Assembly: GCF_900107675.1 (NCBI RefSeq) | Contig: NZ_FNRI01000006.1 | Coordinates: 210,450-274,449 of the forward strand | Direction: 5' to 3' | DNA: 64,000 bases | Source: Alistipes timonensis JC136 | GTDB taxonomy: Bacteria; Bacteroidota; Bacteroidia; Bacteroidales; Rikenellaceae | Shown here: positions 54,180 to 62,831 of the stretch, in pieces | Numbering within the stretch: the first letter of the stretch is position 1 | Layout: each line of letters opens with the position of its first letter | Translations under genes and position numbers: made by a program | Notes under the pieces: model-generated | What the model was told of the DNA's origin: nothing | Seen by the model: the letters and a program-made list of their open reading frames with translations, nothing else | Database searches by the model: none

Positions 54180-55322
54180 ATGAATAAGCAAACGCTTTTC
54201 GTGACGCTCACGGCCGCTGCTCTGATGTGCGGCTGCCAGTCGTCGAAAGTGAAGATTTCGGGCCGTTTCATCGGCAGCGATGCGAAGAATGTCTATCTGG
54301 AAAACGCCTCTCCGCTGAAGCAGGCGCTCATCGACTCGGCCGTGCTCGGCAATGACGGCAGCTACCGTTTCGAGCTGAAAGGGGTGTCCGCGACGCCTTC
54401 CCTGTACAATGTCATCTACAACGGCGAGCGGATTCCGCTGCTTATCGCCGGGGGCGACCGTGTGACGGTCGGCTCGGTGGGCAGCGTCGTGCGCAACTAT
54501 ACGGTCGAGGGTTCCGCCGAGTCGGAGTTGCTGCGCCAGTTCTACCAGGCTTTCGTCACGGGGGCTCAGCGGTTGGACAACATCGCCGCACAATTCGCTA
54601 AGCCGGACCTCACGGAGGAGGAACGCAAGACGCTGGTCGAGGAGTATACGGCCGAATACTACCGCATCCGCCGCGAGCAGCTGCGGTTCATCATCGAGAA
54701 CAAAGCGTCGCTGGCGGCGGTCTACGCCCTCTACCAGCGTCTTCCGGGCGACCGTTACCTGTTCAACGGCGACAGCGATGTGGTCTACTTCCGCACGGTG
54801 GCCGAGGCCCTCGAAAAGAGCTATCCCGATTCGCCCTACCTTCCGTCGCTGCTGGCCGAGATCGCGCGCATGGACGCGCGCAACAGCCTGACGTCGCAAA
54901 TTTCCGAGGCAGGGTATCCCGACCTCGAACTGACGGACATCTACGGCAAGAAAATCCGCCTTTCGTCGCTTACGGGCAAGGTCGTGCTGCTGGACTTCTG
55001 GTCCGCGGAGCTGGGTTCGAGCAATGCGCTGAACGCCGACCTGAAAGAGATCTATAAGAAATACGAAGACGCTCCCGTCGGGTTCGAGGTCTACCAGGTG
55101 GCGATCGATACGTCGAAACCGCTGTGGATCAATGCCGTTCAGGAACAGCAGTTGCCGTGGGTTTCGGTGAGCGACCTGCGCGGGCGCGGTTCCTCGGCGC
55201 TGGGGCTCTACAACGTGCGGAAACTCCCGGCCAACTTCCTGATCGACAAGGAGGGTACGATCGTTGCGCGGGACATCTACGGCAAGAGCCTCGAAGAGAA
55301 ACTGGACGAACTGACAAAATAA
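54180..55322 (+). CDS. DUF4369/thioredoxin-fold lipoprotein without CXXC
   Basis: 380 residues. The signal peptide ends LMCGC, with Cys19 probably lipidated. Residues about 22-115 form a DUF4369-type beta domain (KISGRFIGSDAKNVYLENAS), then a helical linker (about 115-235). A TlpA/AhpC-type thioredoxin fold follows (LELTDIYGKKIRLSSLTGKVVLLDFW to the end, with the cis-Pro segment NVRKLPANFLID). The active-site position that reads FWASWCGPC in relatives is FWSAELGSSN here (273-282), so both redox cysteines are gone. A chaperone-like or ligand-binding role is more likely than disulfide exchange. Two tandem promoters precede it. Confidence 0.88.
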   Translation: MNKQTLFVTLTAAALMCGCQSSKVKISGRFIGSDAKNVYLENASPLKQALIDSAVLGNDGSYRFELKGVSATPSLYNVIYNGERIPLLIAGGDRVTVGSVGSVVRNYTVEGSAESELLRQFYQAFVTGAQRLDNIAAQFAKPDLTEEERKTLVEEYTAEYYRIRREQLRFIIENKASLAAVYALYQRLPGDRYLFNGDSDVVYFRTVAEALEKSYPDSPYLPSLLAEIARMDARNSLTSQISEAGYPDLELTDIYGKKIRLSSLTGKVVLLDFWSAELGSSNALNADLKEIYKKYEDAPVGFEVYQVAIDTSKPLWINAVQEQQLPWVSVSDLRGRGSSALGLYNVRKLPANFLIDKEGTIVARDIYGKSLEEKLDELTK

Positions 55323-55365
55323 TATCCGCTTTCGGAAACGCGACTTGCCGCTTGCGGCACTCCAG

Positions 55366-55383
55366 CCCCCGCCGAGGCGGGGG
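55366..55383 (+). other. GC-rich intergenic hairpin
   Basis: Perfect 8-bp stem (CCCCCGCC with its complement, 2-nt spacer), 44 bp after the lipoprotein stop. A weak terminator or repeat remnant; no T-run. The surrounding 155-bp gap before lpxH shows no convincing promoter. Confidence 0.35.
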
Positions 55384-55477
55384 TGCGGGGGTGGGTCAGA
55401 TCTGTAAACACGGCGGTACGCCGTGGGAACAACCCGGGAGAGCGTTCTGCAGTGGAATAAACCGAATAGAATCTGTT

Positions 55478-56248
55478 ATGTATTATTTCGCATCCGACAT
55501 ACATTTGGGGGCGGGTGACGAGCAATCCGCACGGGCGGTCGAACGGCGCTTCGTGGCGTGGCTCGACGCGGTGTCCCGCGATGCGGAGGCGATATTCCTG
55601 GTCGGGGACATCTTCGATTTCTGGTTCGAATACCGCCGCGTGGCGCCCAAGGGCTTCGTGCGGACGCTGGGCAAGCTGGCCGAGCTGACGGACCGGGGCG
55701 TGCGGGTGGTCTTCTTCACGGGCAATCACGACATGTGGGTCGGCGACTACCTCACGCGCGAGTGCGGGGTGAAGATTCACACCTCCCCGCAGGTGATGAC
55801 GCTTGCGGGCCGAAAAGTATTTATCGCCCACGGCGACAACATGAACATCGACGGACAGCCGATGCTGAAACTTCTGAACCGGATATTCCGGTCGCGGACG
55901 CTGAAATGGCTCTTTTCGTGGGGCGTGCATCCCGACCTGGCGCTGAAGTTCGGCCACTGGTGGAGCGGCAAGTCGCGCAAGCGGCACAACGCCGCCGACG
56001 AGGAGGCTGTGCGGACCGGCCGCGGGGGCGGTTTCAATGCCTCGCTCACCGAGCCGCTGGTCGACTACGCGCGGCAGTACGCCGCGACGCACGATGTCGA
56101 TCATTTCGTCTTCGGACACATGCACTTCCCGTGCGAATGCCGCGAGGAGAGGCTGCACGTGGTGAACCTCGGCTGCTGGGAGAAGAGTCCCTCGTATGCC
56201 GTGCTGGATGCGGCGGGCGAAATGCGGCTTCTAAAATTGGAATCATGA
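55478..56248 (+). CDS. lpxH: UDP-2,3-diacylglucosamine diphosphatase (LpxH)
   Basis: 256 residues. A metallophosphoesterase with the full metal-binding set: ASDIHLG, LVGDIFDFWFEY, FFTGNHDMW, FIAHGD and FGHMHFP. LpxH removes UMP from UDP-2,3-diacylglucosamine to give lipid X in lipid A synthesis, at the inner face of the cytoplasmic membrane. The ATG at 55478 begins at the first beta strand; the open frame upstream overlaps the preceding gene and is a shadow. The stop overlaps thyA by 4 bp. Confidence 0.92.
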   Translation: MYYFASDIHLGAGDEQSARAVERRFVAWLDAVSRDAEAIFLVGDIFDFWFEYRRVAPKGFVRTLGKLAELTDRGVRVVFFTGNHDMWVGDYLTRECGVKIHTSPQVMTLAGRKVFIAHGDNMNIDGQPMLKLLNRIFRSRTLKWLFSWGVHPDLALKFGHWWSGKSRKRHNAADEEAVRTGRGGGFNASLTEPLVDYARQYAATHDVDHFVFGHMHFPCECREERLHVVNLGCWEKSPSYAVLDAAGEMRLLKLES

Positions 56249-57138
56249 AACAATACCTCGATTTGCTGCGCCGGATCAAAGCCGAAGGCGTCGTGCGGGG
56301 CGACCGCACGGGAACCGGCACCAAAGGCGTTTTCGGTCATCAGATGCGCTTCGACTTGGCGGAGGGATTCCCCCTGCTGACGACCAAGAAAGTCTTTCTG
56401 AAAGGGGTGGTCCACGAACTGCTGTGGTTCCTGCAGGGGGACACCAATATCAAATACCTCGTCGAAAACGGGGTTCATATCTGGGACAACGACGCTTACC
56501 GCTATTACAACGAACTGTGCGTGCGCCACGGAGTGCTGCCCGTCGACCGGGAGACTTTCCTCGCGGCTGCGGGCGTCGAGTCGCCGATCGAGGGCTACCG
56601 CTTCGGCGACCTGAACCACGTCTACGGCTACCAGTGGCGTTCGTGGCCCCGCCCCGACGGGGGCGCTGTCGACCAGATCGCGCAGGCCGTCGAAATGATC
56701 CGCACCAACCCCGAGTCGCGGCGCATCGTCGTTTCGGCGTGGAACGTCGCGGAGGTCGACGCGATGGCCCTGCCGCCGTGTCACGTGCTGTTTCAGTTCT
56801 ATGTGGCCGAAGGGCGGCTTTCGTGCCAGTTGTACCAGCGCAGCGCCGACACGTTTCTGGGCGTGCCGTTCAACATCGCCTCCTACGCCCTGCTGACCGA
56901 GATGATGGCGCAGGTGTGCGGTCTGAAACCCGGCGAGTTCGTTCATACGCTGGGTGACACGCACCTCTACCTGAACCACCTGGAGCAGGTCGACGAACAG
57001 CTTGCGCGCGAACCGCGTCCGCTGCCGCGCCTGCGGCTGAACCCCGCCGTGAAGTCGGTTTTCGACTTCCGTTACGAAGATTTCACGCTCGAAGGCTACG
57101 ACCCGTGGCCGGCGATCAAAGCCCCGATGTCATTCTGA
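56245..57138 (+). CDS. thyA: Thymidylate synthase
   Basis: 297 residues. It converts dUMP to dTMP using methylene-tetrahydrofolate. Landmarks: GDRTGTGTKGVFGHQM, LLTTKKVFLKGVVHELLWFL, the catalytic cysteine in ALPPCHVLFQF (Cys179), and QRSADTFLGVPFNIASYALL. It is longer than the 264-residue E. coli protein because of an insertion around residues 85-118, as in many other bacteria. Coupled to lpxH by an ATGA overlap and followed 5 bp later by folA. Confidence 0.97.
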   Translation: MKQYLDLLRRIKAEGVVRGDRTGTGTKGVFGHQMRFDLAEGFPLLTTKKVFLKGVVHELLWFLQGDTNIKYLVENGVHIWDNDAYRYYNELCVRHGVLPVDRETFLAAAGVESPIEGYRFGDLNHVYGYQWRSWPRPDGGAVDQIAQAVEMIRTNPESRRIVVSAWNVAEVDAMALPPCHVLFQFYVAEGRLSCQLYQRSADTFLGVPFNIASYALLTEMMAQVCGLKPGEFVHTLGDTHLYLNHLEQVDEQLAREPRPLPRLRLNPAVKSVFDFRYEDFTLEGYDPWPAIKAPMSF

Positions 57139-57143
57139 ACCCT

Positions 57144-57623
57144 ATGATCTCAATCATCGTTGCCGTTGCCGAAAACGGCGTTATCGGAGACAAAAATGCC
57201 CTGCTGTGGCACATTTCCGAAGACCTGAAGCATTTCAAATCCGTGACGACGGGCCATCCGGTCATCATGGGCCGCAAGACGTTCGAGTCGCTCGGGCGGC
57301 CGCTGCCCAACCGCACCAATGTCGTCATCACCCGCCGGCAGCTCGAAATTCCCGGCTGCCGGGTCGTGCATTCGCTGGAGGAGGCCGTGCGGCTGTTTCC
57401 GGAGGACGAAGAGGTGTTCGTGATCGGGGGTGCCCAAATCTATGCCGAGGCCCTGCCGCTGGCCCGGAGATTCTACCTGACGCGCGTTTTCCGCGCTTAC
57501 GAGGGCGATACGGTGTTTCCCGCATGGGACGAAGCCGACTGGCGGCCGGTGTCGTCCGAATCGTTCCCCTGCGGGAAGGACTATCCCTTCGCCTTCGCCT
57601 TCGAACTCTACGAACGGCGGTAA
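57144..57623 (+). CDS. folA: Dihydrofolate reductase
   Basis: 159 residues, the normal length. It regenerates tetrahydrofolate consumed by thymidylate synthase. Motifs: NGVIGDKNALLWHISEDLKH (catalytic acid Asp27), GHPVIMGRKTFESLG, VFVIGGAQIYAEAL and FYLTRVF. The start at 57144 lies 5 bp after thyA. The two genes form a nucleotide-folate operon with lpxH upstream. Confidence 0.96.
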   Translation: MISIIVAVAENGVIGDKNALLWHISEDLKHFKSVTTGHPVIMGRKTFESLGRPLPNRTNVVITRRQLEIPGCRVVHSLEEAVRLFPEDEEVFVIGGAQIYAEALPLARRFYLTRVFRAYEGDTVFPAWDEADWRPVSSESFPCGKDYPFAFAFELYERR

Positions 57624-57663
57624 ATTACGCATTTATACCACCGCCCGGCTCGGGCGGATTCCC

Positions 57664-57671
57664 TACCTTTG
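57664..57671 (+). promoter_or_regulatory. -7 promoter element of the Hdr-like operon
   Basis: TACCTTTG, an exact TAnnTTTG match, 28 bp before the ATG at 57700. No -33 TTG is obvious. The gap after folA is only 76 bp and no terminator is seen apart from an 8-bp stem (CCGCCCGG/CCGGGCGG-like) around 57641-57657. Confidence 0.55.
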
Positions 57672-57699
57672 CAGTGCAAAGGTTTTTTTGTATATAGGT

Positions 57700-58398
57700 A
57701 TGGGAAAATATTTCGACATGCTCATGGAAGACGTGCGGATGAAGGAGGGCCTTCATGCGTGCATGAACTGCGGCGTTTGTACGGGCGTCTGCCCCGCGGC
57801 GGAGTTCTACAACTACGATCCGCGGCAGATCGTCTGCATCGTCCAGACACGCGACGACGACGCCATCGAGGAGTTGCTCAAAAGCGATACGATCTGGTAC
57901 TGCGGCGAATGCATGTCGTGCCGTCCGCGCTGTCCGCGGGGCAATACGCCGGGTTATGTGATCCAGGCGCTTCGCACGCTGTCGCAGAAGTTGGGCTTCT
58001 TCGTCGAGAGCGAGAAGGGCCGTCAGCAGTTGGCCCTGAAGCGCATCATCGGCGAGAACATTCTCCGCACGGGTTACTGCATCGTTCCGCGGCTGGTCAA
58101 ACCCGAACTGCACCCCGAGCAGGGCACCGTCTGGAAATGGATTTACGACAACGACAAGGAGGTTTACGGCCAGTTCACGCCCGTCTACATGCGTCACGGT
58201 GCCGGGGCCCTGCGCCGGCTGGACGAGGAGTCGCTCGCCGAGATCAACGAAATCTTCAAAGTCAGCGGTGGCAGCGAGATGTTCGACTCCATCGAGCGGC
58301 ACTCCGACCGCAAGGCCCGTGAACTGGGTTACGAGGAGGGCGCCGACCAGCAGTACATGATGGATGTTTTCCTGAATAACAGTAACGAGCATTACTAA
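57700..58398 (+). CDS. HdrC-like iron-sulfur protein
   Basis: 232 residues. Two 4Fe-4S binding motifs are visible: CMNCGVCTGVCPA and CGECMSCRPRCPRG, as in heterodisulfide reductase subunit C. A helical region of 150 residues follows, longer than in archaeal HdrC. It passes electrons between an HdrA-type flavoprotein and an HdrB-type catalytic subunit, both encoded next. I chose the ATG at 57700 over 57688, since it leaves about 22 nt after the predicted transcription start. The next gene starts 2 bp after its stop. Confidence 0.85.
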   Translation: MGKYFDMLMEDVRMKEGLHACMNCGVCTGVCPAAEFYNYDPRQIVCIVQTRDDDAIEELLKSDTIWYCGECMSCRPRCPRGNTPGYVIQALRTLSQKLGFFVESEKGRQQLALKRIIGENILRTGYCIVPRLVKPELHPEQGTVWKWIYDNDKEVYGQFTPVYMRHGAGALRRLDEESLAEINEIFKVSGGSEMFDSIERHSDRKARELGYEEGADQQYMMDVFLNNSNEHY

Positions 58399-58400
58399 CG

Positions 58401-59492
58401 ATGACGATGAAGCGAAAGAGTTGGCAGGACTACCAGAAGGAGATCGCCGACGACCACTATTATTATGCCCGCAGCTGCATCCGGCAGAATTTCTTTCCCG
58501 GGAGCGAGAAATTTTTCATCGACATGCTGCGCAACGATTTGGGGAAAGACCTCACGGACGACCCGCTGCACTCTTCGTGCACGGGCATCGGCTACCACTC
58601 GGACATCGTGCCGCTGGAGACCATCATGACCGTCGTGGCGCGGCAGTTCGCGCTGATGACCGAGGCGGGGTACGAGAACCTCGTGTCGTCGTGCATCACC
58701 TCGTTCGGCGTCTATTCGGAGATTCTGGCCACGTGGCACGAGTTCCCCGAGACCGAGGAGAAGGCCCGCGAGAACCTCTATAAGGCCACCAAACGCGAGT
58801 TCCGGAAGCCCGCGAGTCTGGCCCATACGTCGGATGTCGTGTTCCATTTCCGCGAGGAGATCGCCGCGCGGGCCAAAAAACGGCTGGTGAACGCCGTCAC
58901 GGGCGAACCGCTGAAGGTCGTGGAGCACATCGGCTGCCATTACGCCAAGATATTCCCGAAATCGGGCATCGGGGGATCGGAATTTCCCTATGTGCTGGCC
59001 GGCATGGTCGAGTCGTGGGGCGGCGAATGCGTGGATTATCCCGAACGCCGCCACTGCTGCGGCTTCGGCTTCCGCAACTACCTCGTGCAGGCCAACCGCG
59101 GCTATTCGATCGCCAATTCGCACAAGAAGCTGGAGAGCATGGCTCCCTACAAACCCGATTTCATCGTTGCCAACTGTCCCGGCTGCGCGATGTTCCTCGA
59201 CAAGTGGCAGTACACCATCGCCGAGATGGAGGGCACGACCTACGGCCAGAACGGCCACGGAATCCCGGTGCTGACCTACGAGGAGATGGCCGGGCTGGTG
59301 CTGGGCTACGATCCCTGGGAGCTGGGGATGCAGATGCACCAGGTCGACGTGGAACCCCTGCTCGACAAGATGGGCGTCGAATACGACCCCGCGGCCAAAT
59401 ACCTGGGCCGCAACGGAAAATATATCGGAAAACCCGCGTCGGCGGTGGTCAACTGCTGCCCGACGGATACCATTTACGACATCAGAGAGTAA
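58401..59492 (+). CDS. HdrB-like CCG-domain protein
   Basis: 363 residues. One complete cysteine-rich (CCG) motif is seen in the second half: HIGCHYAK, RRHCCGFGF and VANCPGCAMF. This type binds a non-cubane 4Fe-4S cluster and is the catalytic site of heterodisulfide reductases. The first half has only a degenerate counterpart (SSCTGIGYH, SSCITSFG), so one cluster is predicted. The C-terminus ends NCCPTDTIYDIRE. Its stop shares one base with the next start (TAATG). The substrate is unknown. Confidence 0.85.
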   Translation: MTMKRKSWQDYQKEIADDHYYYARSCIRQNFFPGSEKFFIDMLRNDLGKDLTDDPLHSSCTGIGYHSDIVPLETIMTVVARQFALMTEAGYENLVSSCITSFGVYSEILATWHEFPETEEKARENLYKATKREFRKPASLAHTSDVVFHFREEIAARAKKRLVNAVTGEPLKVVEHIGCHYAKIFPKSGIGGSEFPYVLAGMVESWGGECVDYPERRHCCGFGFRNYLVQANRGYSIANSHKKLESMAPYKPDFIVANCPGCAMFLDKWQYTIAEMEGTTYGQNGHGIPVLTYEEMAGLVLGYDPWELGMQMHQVDVEPLLDKMGVEYDPAAKYLGRNGKYIGKPASAVVNCCPTDTIYDIRE

Positions 59493-60499
59493 TGAAGAAG
59501 AAGGTAATAGTCATAGGCGGCGGCGTCGCGGGCATGCAGACGGCCCTGCGTCTGGCGGAGCAGGGCGTCGAGCCCACGATTATCGAGAAAGAGGCCGAAC
59601 TGGGCGGCAAGCTCCGGGGATGGCACGTGCTGTTCCCGTCGTTCACCCCGGCGCAGGAGGTGCTGACCGAGTTGCGCCGGAGGGTCAACGAGTGCGGCAT
59701 CGAGGTGCTGACCTCCGCTGAGGTCACCGGCTTTACGAAGAACTCGGTGACGCTCTCCGACGGACGCACGCTGACGTGCGATTCGGTGGTGGTGGCGTCG
59801 GGCTTCACGCTTTTCGACGCCTCGATCAAAGAGGAGTACGGCTACGGCATCTACGACAACGTCTTCACGACGGTCGATGTCGAGCGGATGCTGAACGAGG
59901 GCCGCGTGGCGAAGTCCGACGGATCGCGCCCCAAACGCATTGCGTTTCTGCACTGTGTGGGCTCGCGCGACGAGAAGGTGTGCCAGCAGCACTGCTCGAA
60001 GGTGTGCTGCATCACGGGCGTGAAGCAGGCGATGGAGATGAAGCAGCTCTTTCCCGAGGCCGACGTCTTCAATTTCTACATGGATATCCGCATGTTCGGA
60101 CCCGGCTATGAGGAGATGTACCGCGAGGCGCAGCAGAAATACAACATCCATTTCCTGCGCGGACGTATCTCCGAGGCTAGCCCGATGATCGACGGACGGG
60201 TGCAGATCAAAGCCGAGGACACGCTGACGGGCCGTCCGCTGCGCATGAGCGTCGACATGCTGATCCTGATCGTGGGCATGCGGGCCAACGACGACAATGC
60301 GGCCTTTGCCGGGAGCGCCGGGCTGAACCGCGCCCCGAGCGGCTTCATGGCCCCGCGCGACATGTTTCTGGGCAATGTGAAGAGCAACGTCGAGGGCATT
60401 TTCTACGCCGGGACGATTTCGGCGCCCAAGAACATCGGCGAATCGCTGAACGAAGGAATCGCTGCGGCCGATGCCGCGGCCAAATACGTGGGGATATAA
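59492..60499 (+). CDS. Short HdrA-like flavoprotein
   Basis: 335 residues. It opens with an FAD-binding Rossmann motif (VIVIGGGVAGMQTALRLAEQ) and carries the HdrA/QmoA signature CVGSRDEKVCQQHCSKVCC around residue 150, with a second FAD-contact region GIFYAGTISAPKNIGESLNE near the end. It is much shorter than methanogen HdrA (about 650), lacking the N-terminal and C-terminal ferredoxin-like parts. A separate ferredoxin gene follows directly. It likely receives electrons through FAD for the HdrBC-type subunits. Confidence 0.87.
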   Translation: MKKKVIVIGGGVAGMQTALRLAEQGVEPTIIEKEAELGGKLRGWHVLFPSFTPAQEVLTELRRRVNECGIEVLTSAEVTGFTKNSVTLSDGRTLTCDSVVVASGFTLFDASIKEEYGYGIYDNVFTTVDVERMLNEGRVAKSDGSRPKRIAFLHCVGSRDEKVCQQHCSKVCCITGVKQAMEMKQLFPEADVFNFYMDIRMFGPGYEEMYREAQQKYNIHFLRGRISEASPMIDGRVQIKAEDTLTGRPLRMSVDMLILIVGMRANDDNAAFAGSAGLNRAPSGFMAPRDMFLGNVKSNVEGIFYAGTISAPKNIGESLNEGIAAADAAAKYVGI

Positions 60500-60501
60500 T
60501 C

Positions 60502-60837
60502 ATGGCGGCGATCAATTTCGGATATACGATCTCCAAGCCCCGGGCCATCGACATCGACCGCAACAACCTGCGCAAGAGCGACGAGATTCTGCACGAGATG
60601 CCCGAACTGCAGACCTGCATCGGATGCGGGGCCTGCACGGCGGTCTGCACGGCGGGCAACCTCACGGAGTTCAACTTCCGCAAGGTTCATACGCTGGTGC
60701 GCCGCGGCGAGTATCAGGGCGCCTACGAGGAGATGAACAAATGCATGCTGTGCGGCAAATGCCGGCTGGTGTGCCCGCGGGGCATCAACACGCGCGGCGT
60801 GGTGATGCTTATCAAACGTAAACTGGGGGATTTCTGA
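60502..60837 (+). CDS. Ferredoxin-like 2x[4Fe-4S] protein of the Hdr-like cluster
   Basis: 111 residues. Two cluster motifs: CIGCGACTAVCTAG and CMLCGKCRLVCPRG; the first lacks the proline usual after the last cysteine. It resembles HdrC or the detached ferredoxin domain of HdrA. It begins 2 bp after the flavoprotein stop and ends 2 bp before the membrane subunit, so the five proteins probably form one complex. Confidence 0.85.
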   Translation: MAAINFGYTISKPRAIDIDRNNLRKSDEILHEMPELQTCIGCGACTAVCTAGNLTEFNFRKVHTLVRRGEYQGAYEEMNKCMLCGKCRLVCPRGINTRGVVMLIKRKLGDF

Positions 60838-60839
60838 CG

Positions 60840-62621
60840 ATGACTTTCTACGCACCATTCTGCATACCGTTTATCCTCGGCGCCTCGGTGATGTTCCTCA
60901 CCCTGGCGTGGAAGTGGGGCAAGTGGCTCTGGCTGCTGCCCCGCGCCGACAAGAAACGGATTCTGTTCGGACTGCCCACGCGCCGCACCCTGGCCGCGGC
61001 GTGGGAGGTGGTGAGCGAGTCGCTGCTCCACCGCCGCATCTTCCGGGTCAATCCCCTGCTGGGCTACATGCACATGTCGCTGGCCTTCGGGTGGTTCCTG
61101 CTGATCGCCGTGGGGTGGATCGAGACCATTGCCTACCTCGGTTTCCGCTATGTGCCGTTGCAGGGACATGTCTTTTTCAAATATTTCGGCACGGGACTCG
61201 AACACAAGCCCGCCTTCGATTTCGTGATGGACCTGCTGCTGCTGTTCGTCCTCTCGGGCGTGGCGCTGGCCTGGGGCAAGCGCTTCTACTCCCGGGCGAT
61301 GGGGCTGCGGCGCACCACGAAGCACGTTCTGGGCGACCGCGTGGCCTTGTCGGCGCTGTGGTTCATCTTCCCGGCGCGTCTGGTGGCCGAGAGCGCCACG
61401 TGCGCGCTGTACGGCGGCGGGGGATTCCTCACCGGTGGCCTCGGGGCATGGATGGCCGCACATATCGGCATGATGCCGCTGATGAATCTCGAAACCGCGG
61501 CTTGGTGGTTCTATTCGTCGTGTCTCGGGGTCTTCTTCGTGGCGCTGCCGTTCTCGCGCTACATGCACATCTTTACGGAAATTCCGCTGATCTTCTTACG
61601 TCACTATAAACTGCGCTCGGGCGAAAAGGAGTCCTCCTACGATAATTTCCAGGTCGAGGCCTGCTCGCGCTGCGGCATCTGCATCGACCCCTGCCAGCTG
61701 CAGAGCGTGCTGGGTATCGACGACGTGCAGTCGGTCTATTTCCTGCGCGACCGCCGCTACAACATGCTGCGCCTGCAGACGGCCGACAACTGCCTGATGT
61801 GCGGCCGCTGCGTCGAGAAATGTCCCGTGGACATCGACCTCAATACGCTGCGCATCAATTCGCGCGACAAGATGCGCAACGTTCCCGACGAACGCCGATA
61901 CGGCTATTTCAAAGGGCTGGACCGCTCCGCGGGCGAGGGCAAGGTTGGCTATTTTGCGGGCTGTATGACTCTGCTGACGCCGCGCACGATGTCGGCCATG
62001 TCGACGATCTTCGACGCCGCGGGCGAGGAGGTCTGGTGGGCCGACCGCGAAGGCGGCGTCTGCTGCGGGCGCCCGCTCAAACTGGCCGGCGAGACCGACT
62101 CGGCGCACAAGATGATGCGTTACAACGAGGAACTGTTCCGCAAACACGGCATCACGACGCTCGTGACATCGTGTCCGATCTGTCTCAAAGTCTTCCGCGA
62201 GGATTACAGCCTGCCGGGCATCGAGGTGCTGCACCACTCGGAATACATCCTGCGTCTGATCCGTGCCGGCCGCCTTACGCTGGAACACGGGGCTACGCGC
62301 TTCACTTACCACGACCCCTGCGAACTGGGGCGCGGCAGCGGCATTTACGACGAGCCGCGCGCCGTGATCGGGGCCGTGGGCGAACTGCTCGAACCTGCCT
62401 CGACGCGCGAGAATGCCCTTTGCTGCGGCTCTTCGGTGGCCAATACGGCCATCTCCGACGGCCAGCAGGTCCGCATCGCGCAGTCGGTCGCCGCAGAGCT
62501 CGACGCCACGGGTGCCGAAGTGATCGTGACGGCGTGTCCGCTCTGCAAGAAGGCCCTCGGGCGCGGCACGAAAGGCGAAATCCGCGATCTGGCAGAGATT
62601 GTGGTTTCGGCCATAAAATAA
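60840..62621 (+). CDS. HdrD-like protein fused to a cytochrome-b-like membrane domain
   Basis: 593 residues. The first 260 contain five or six hydrophobic helices with histidines suited to heme binding (YMHMSLAFGWFLLIAVGW, MAAHIGMMP, SRYMHIFTEIP), as in HmeC/DsrM/NarI-type subunits. The soluble part has two 4Fe-4S motifs (CSRCGICIDPC and CLMCGRCVEKCP) and two full CCG domains (EGGVCCGRPL with TSCPICLKVF; YHDPCELGRG, ALCCGSSVAN with TACPLCKKAL). This combines a quinone-reactive membrane anchor with a HdrD-type catalytic module. It is the last gene of the operon. Confidence 0.88.
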   Translation: MTFYAPFCIPFILGASVMFLTLAWKWGKWLWLLPRADKKRILFGLPTRRTLAAAWEVVSESLLHRRIFRVNPLLGYMHMSLAFGWFLLIAVGWIETIAYLGFRYVPLQGHVFFKYFGTGLEHKPAFDFVMDLLLLFVLSGVALAWGKRFYSRAMGLRRTTKHVLGDRVALSALWFIFPARLVAESATCALYGGGGFLTGGLGAWMAAHIGMMPLMNLETAAWWFYSSCLGVFFVALPFSRYMHIFTEIPLIFLRHYKLRSGEKESSYDNFQVEACSRCGICIDPCQLQSVLGIDDVQSVYFLRDRRYNMLRLQTADNCLMCGRCVEKCPVDIDLNTLRINSRDKMRNVPDERRYGYFKGLDRSAGEGKVGYFAGCMTLLTPRTMSAMSTIFDAAGEEVWWADREGGVCCGRPLKLAGETDSAHKMMRYNEELFRKHGITTLVTSCPICLKVFREDYSLPGIEVLHHSEYILRLIRAGRLTLEHGATRFTYHDPCELGRGSGIYDEPRAVIGAVGELLEPASTRENALCCGSSVANTAISDGQQVRIAQSVAAELDATGAEVIVTACPLCKKALGRGTKGEIRDLAEIVVSAIK

Positions 62622-62688
62622 TTTGAGGCCGTAATCGGTTGACAGATAGGCGACAGGTCGCTTGCCGAGCGGATTTTGCTGAAATTAA

Positions 62689-62720
62689 TTTGGCGGAATG
62701 AAAAATTCGTCTTATCTTTG
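62689..62720 (+). promoter_or_regulatory. Promoter of the tRNA-fMet gene
   Basis: TTTG (62689-62692), 20 nt, TATCTTTG (62713-62720), an exact match, about 38 bp before the tRNA 5' end. Confidence 0.85.
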
Positions 62721-62758
62721 CACACGCAAAAGCGATAGATCTTATCTGAAAAATATAT

Positions 62759-62831
62759 CGCGGGATGGAGCAGTTGGCAGCTCGTCGGGCTCATAACCCG
62801 AAGGTCGAAGGTTCGAGTCCTTCTCCCGCTA
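62759..62831 (+). tRNA. Initiator tRNA-fMet (CAT)
   Basis: 73 nt without an encoded CCA. The acceptor stem pairs GCGGGA with TCCCGC, while C1 faces T72, so the first pair is mismatched as in initiators. The anticodon arm is TCGGG-CTCATAA-CCCGA, with the three G-C pairs that mark initiator tRNAs. The T arm is GGTTCGAGTCC. A hairpin terminator follows immediately. Confidence 0.96.
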
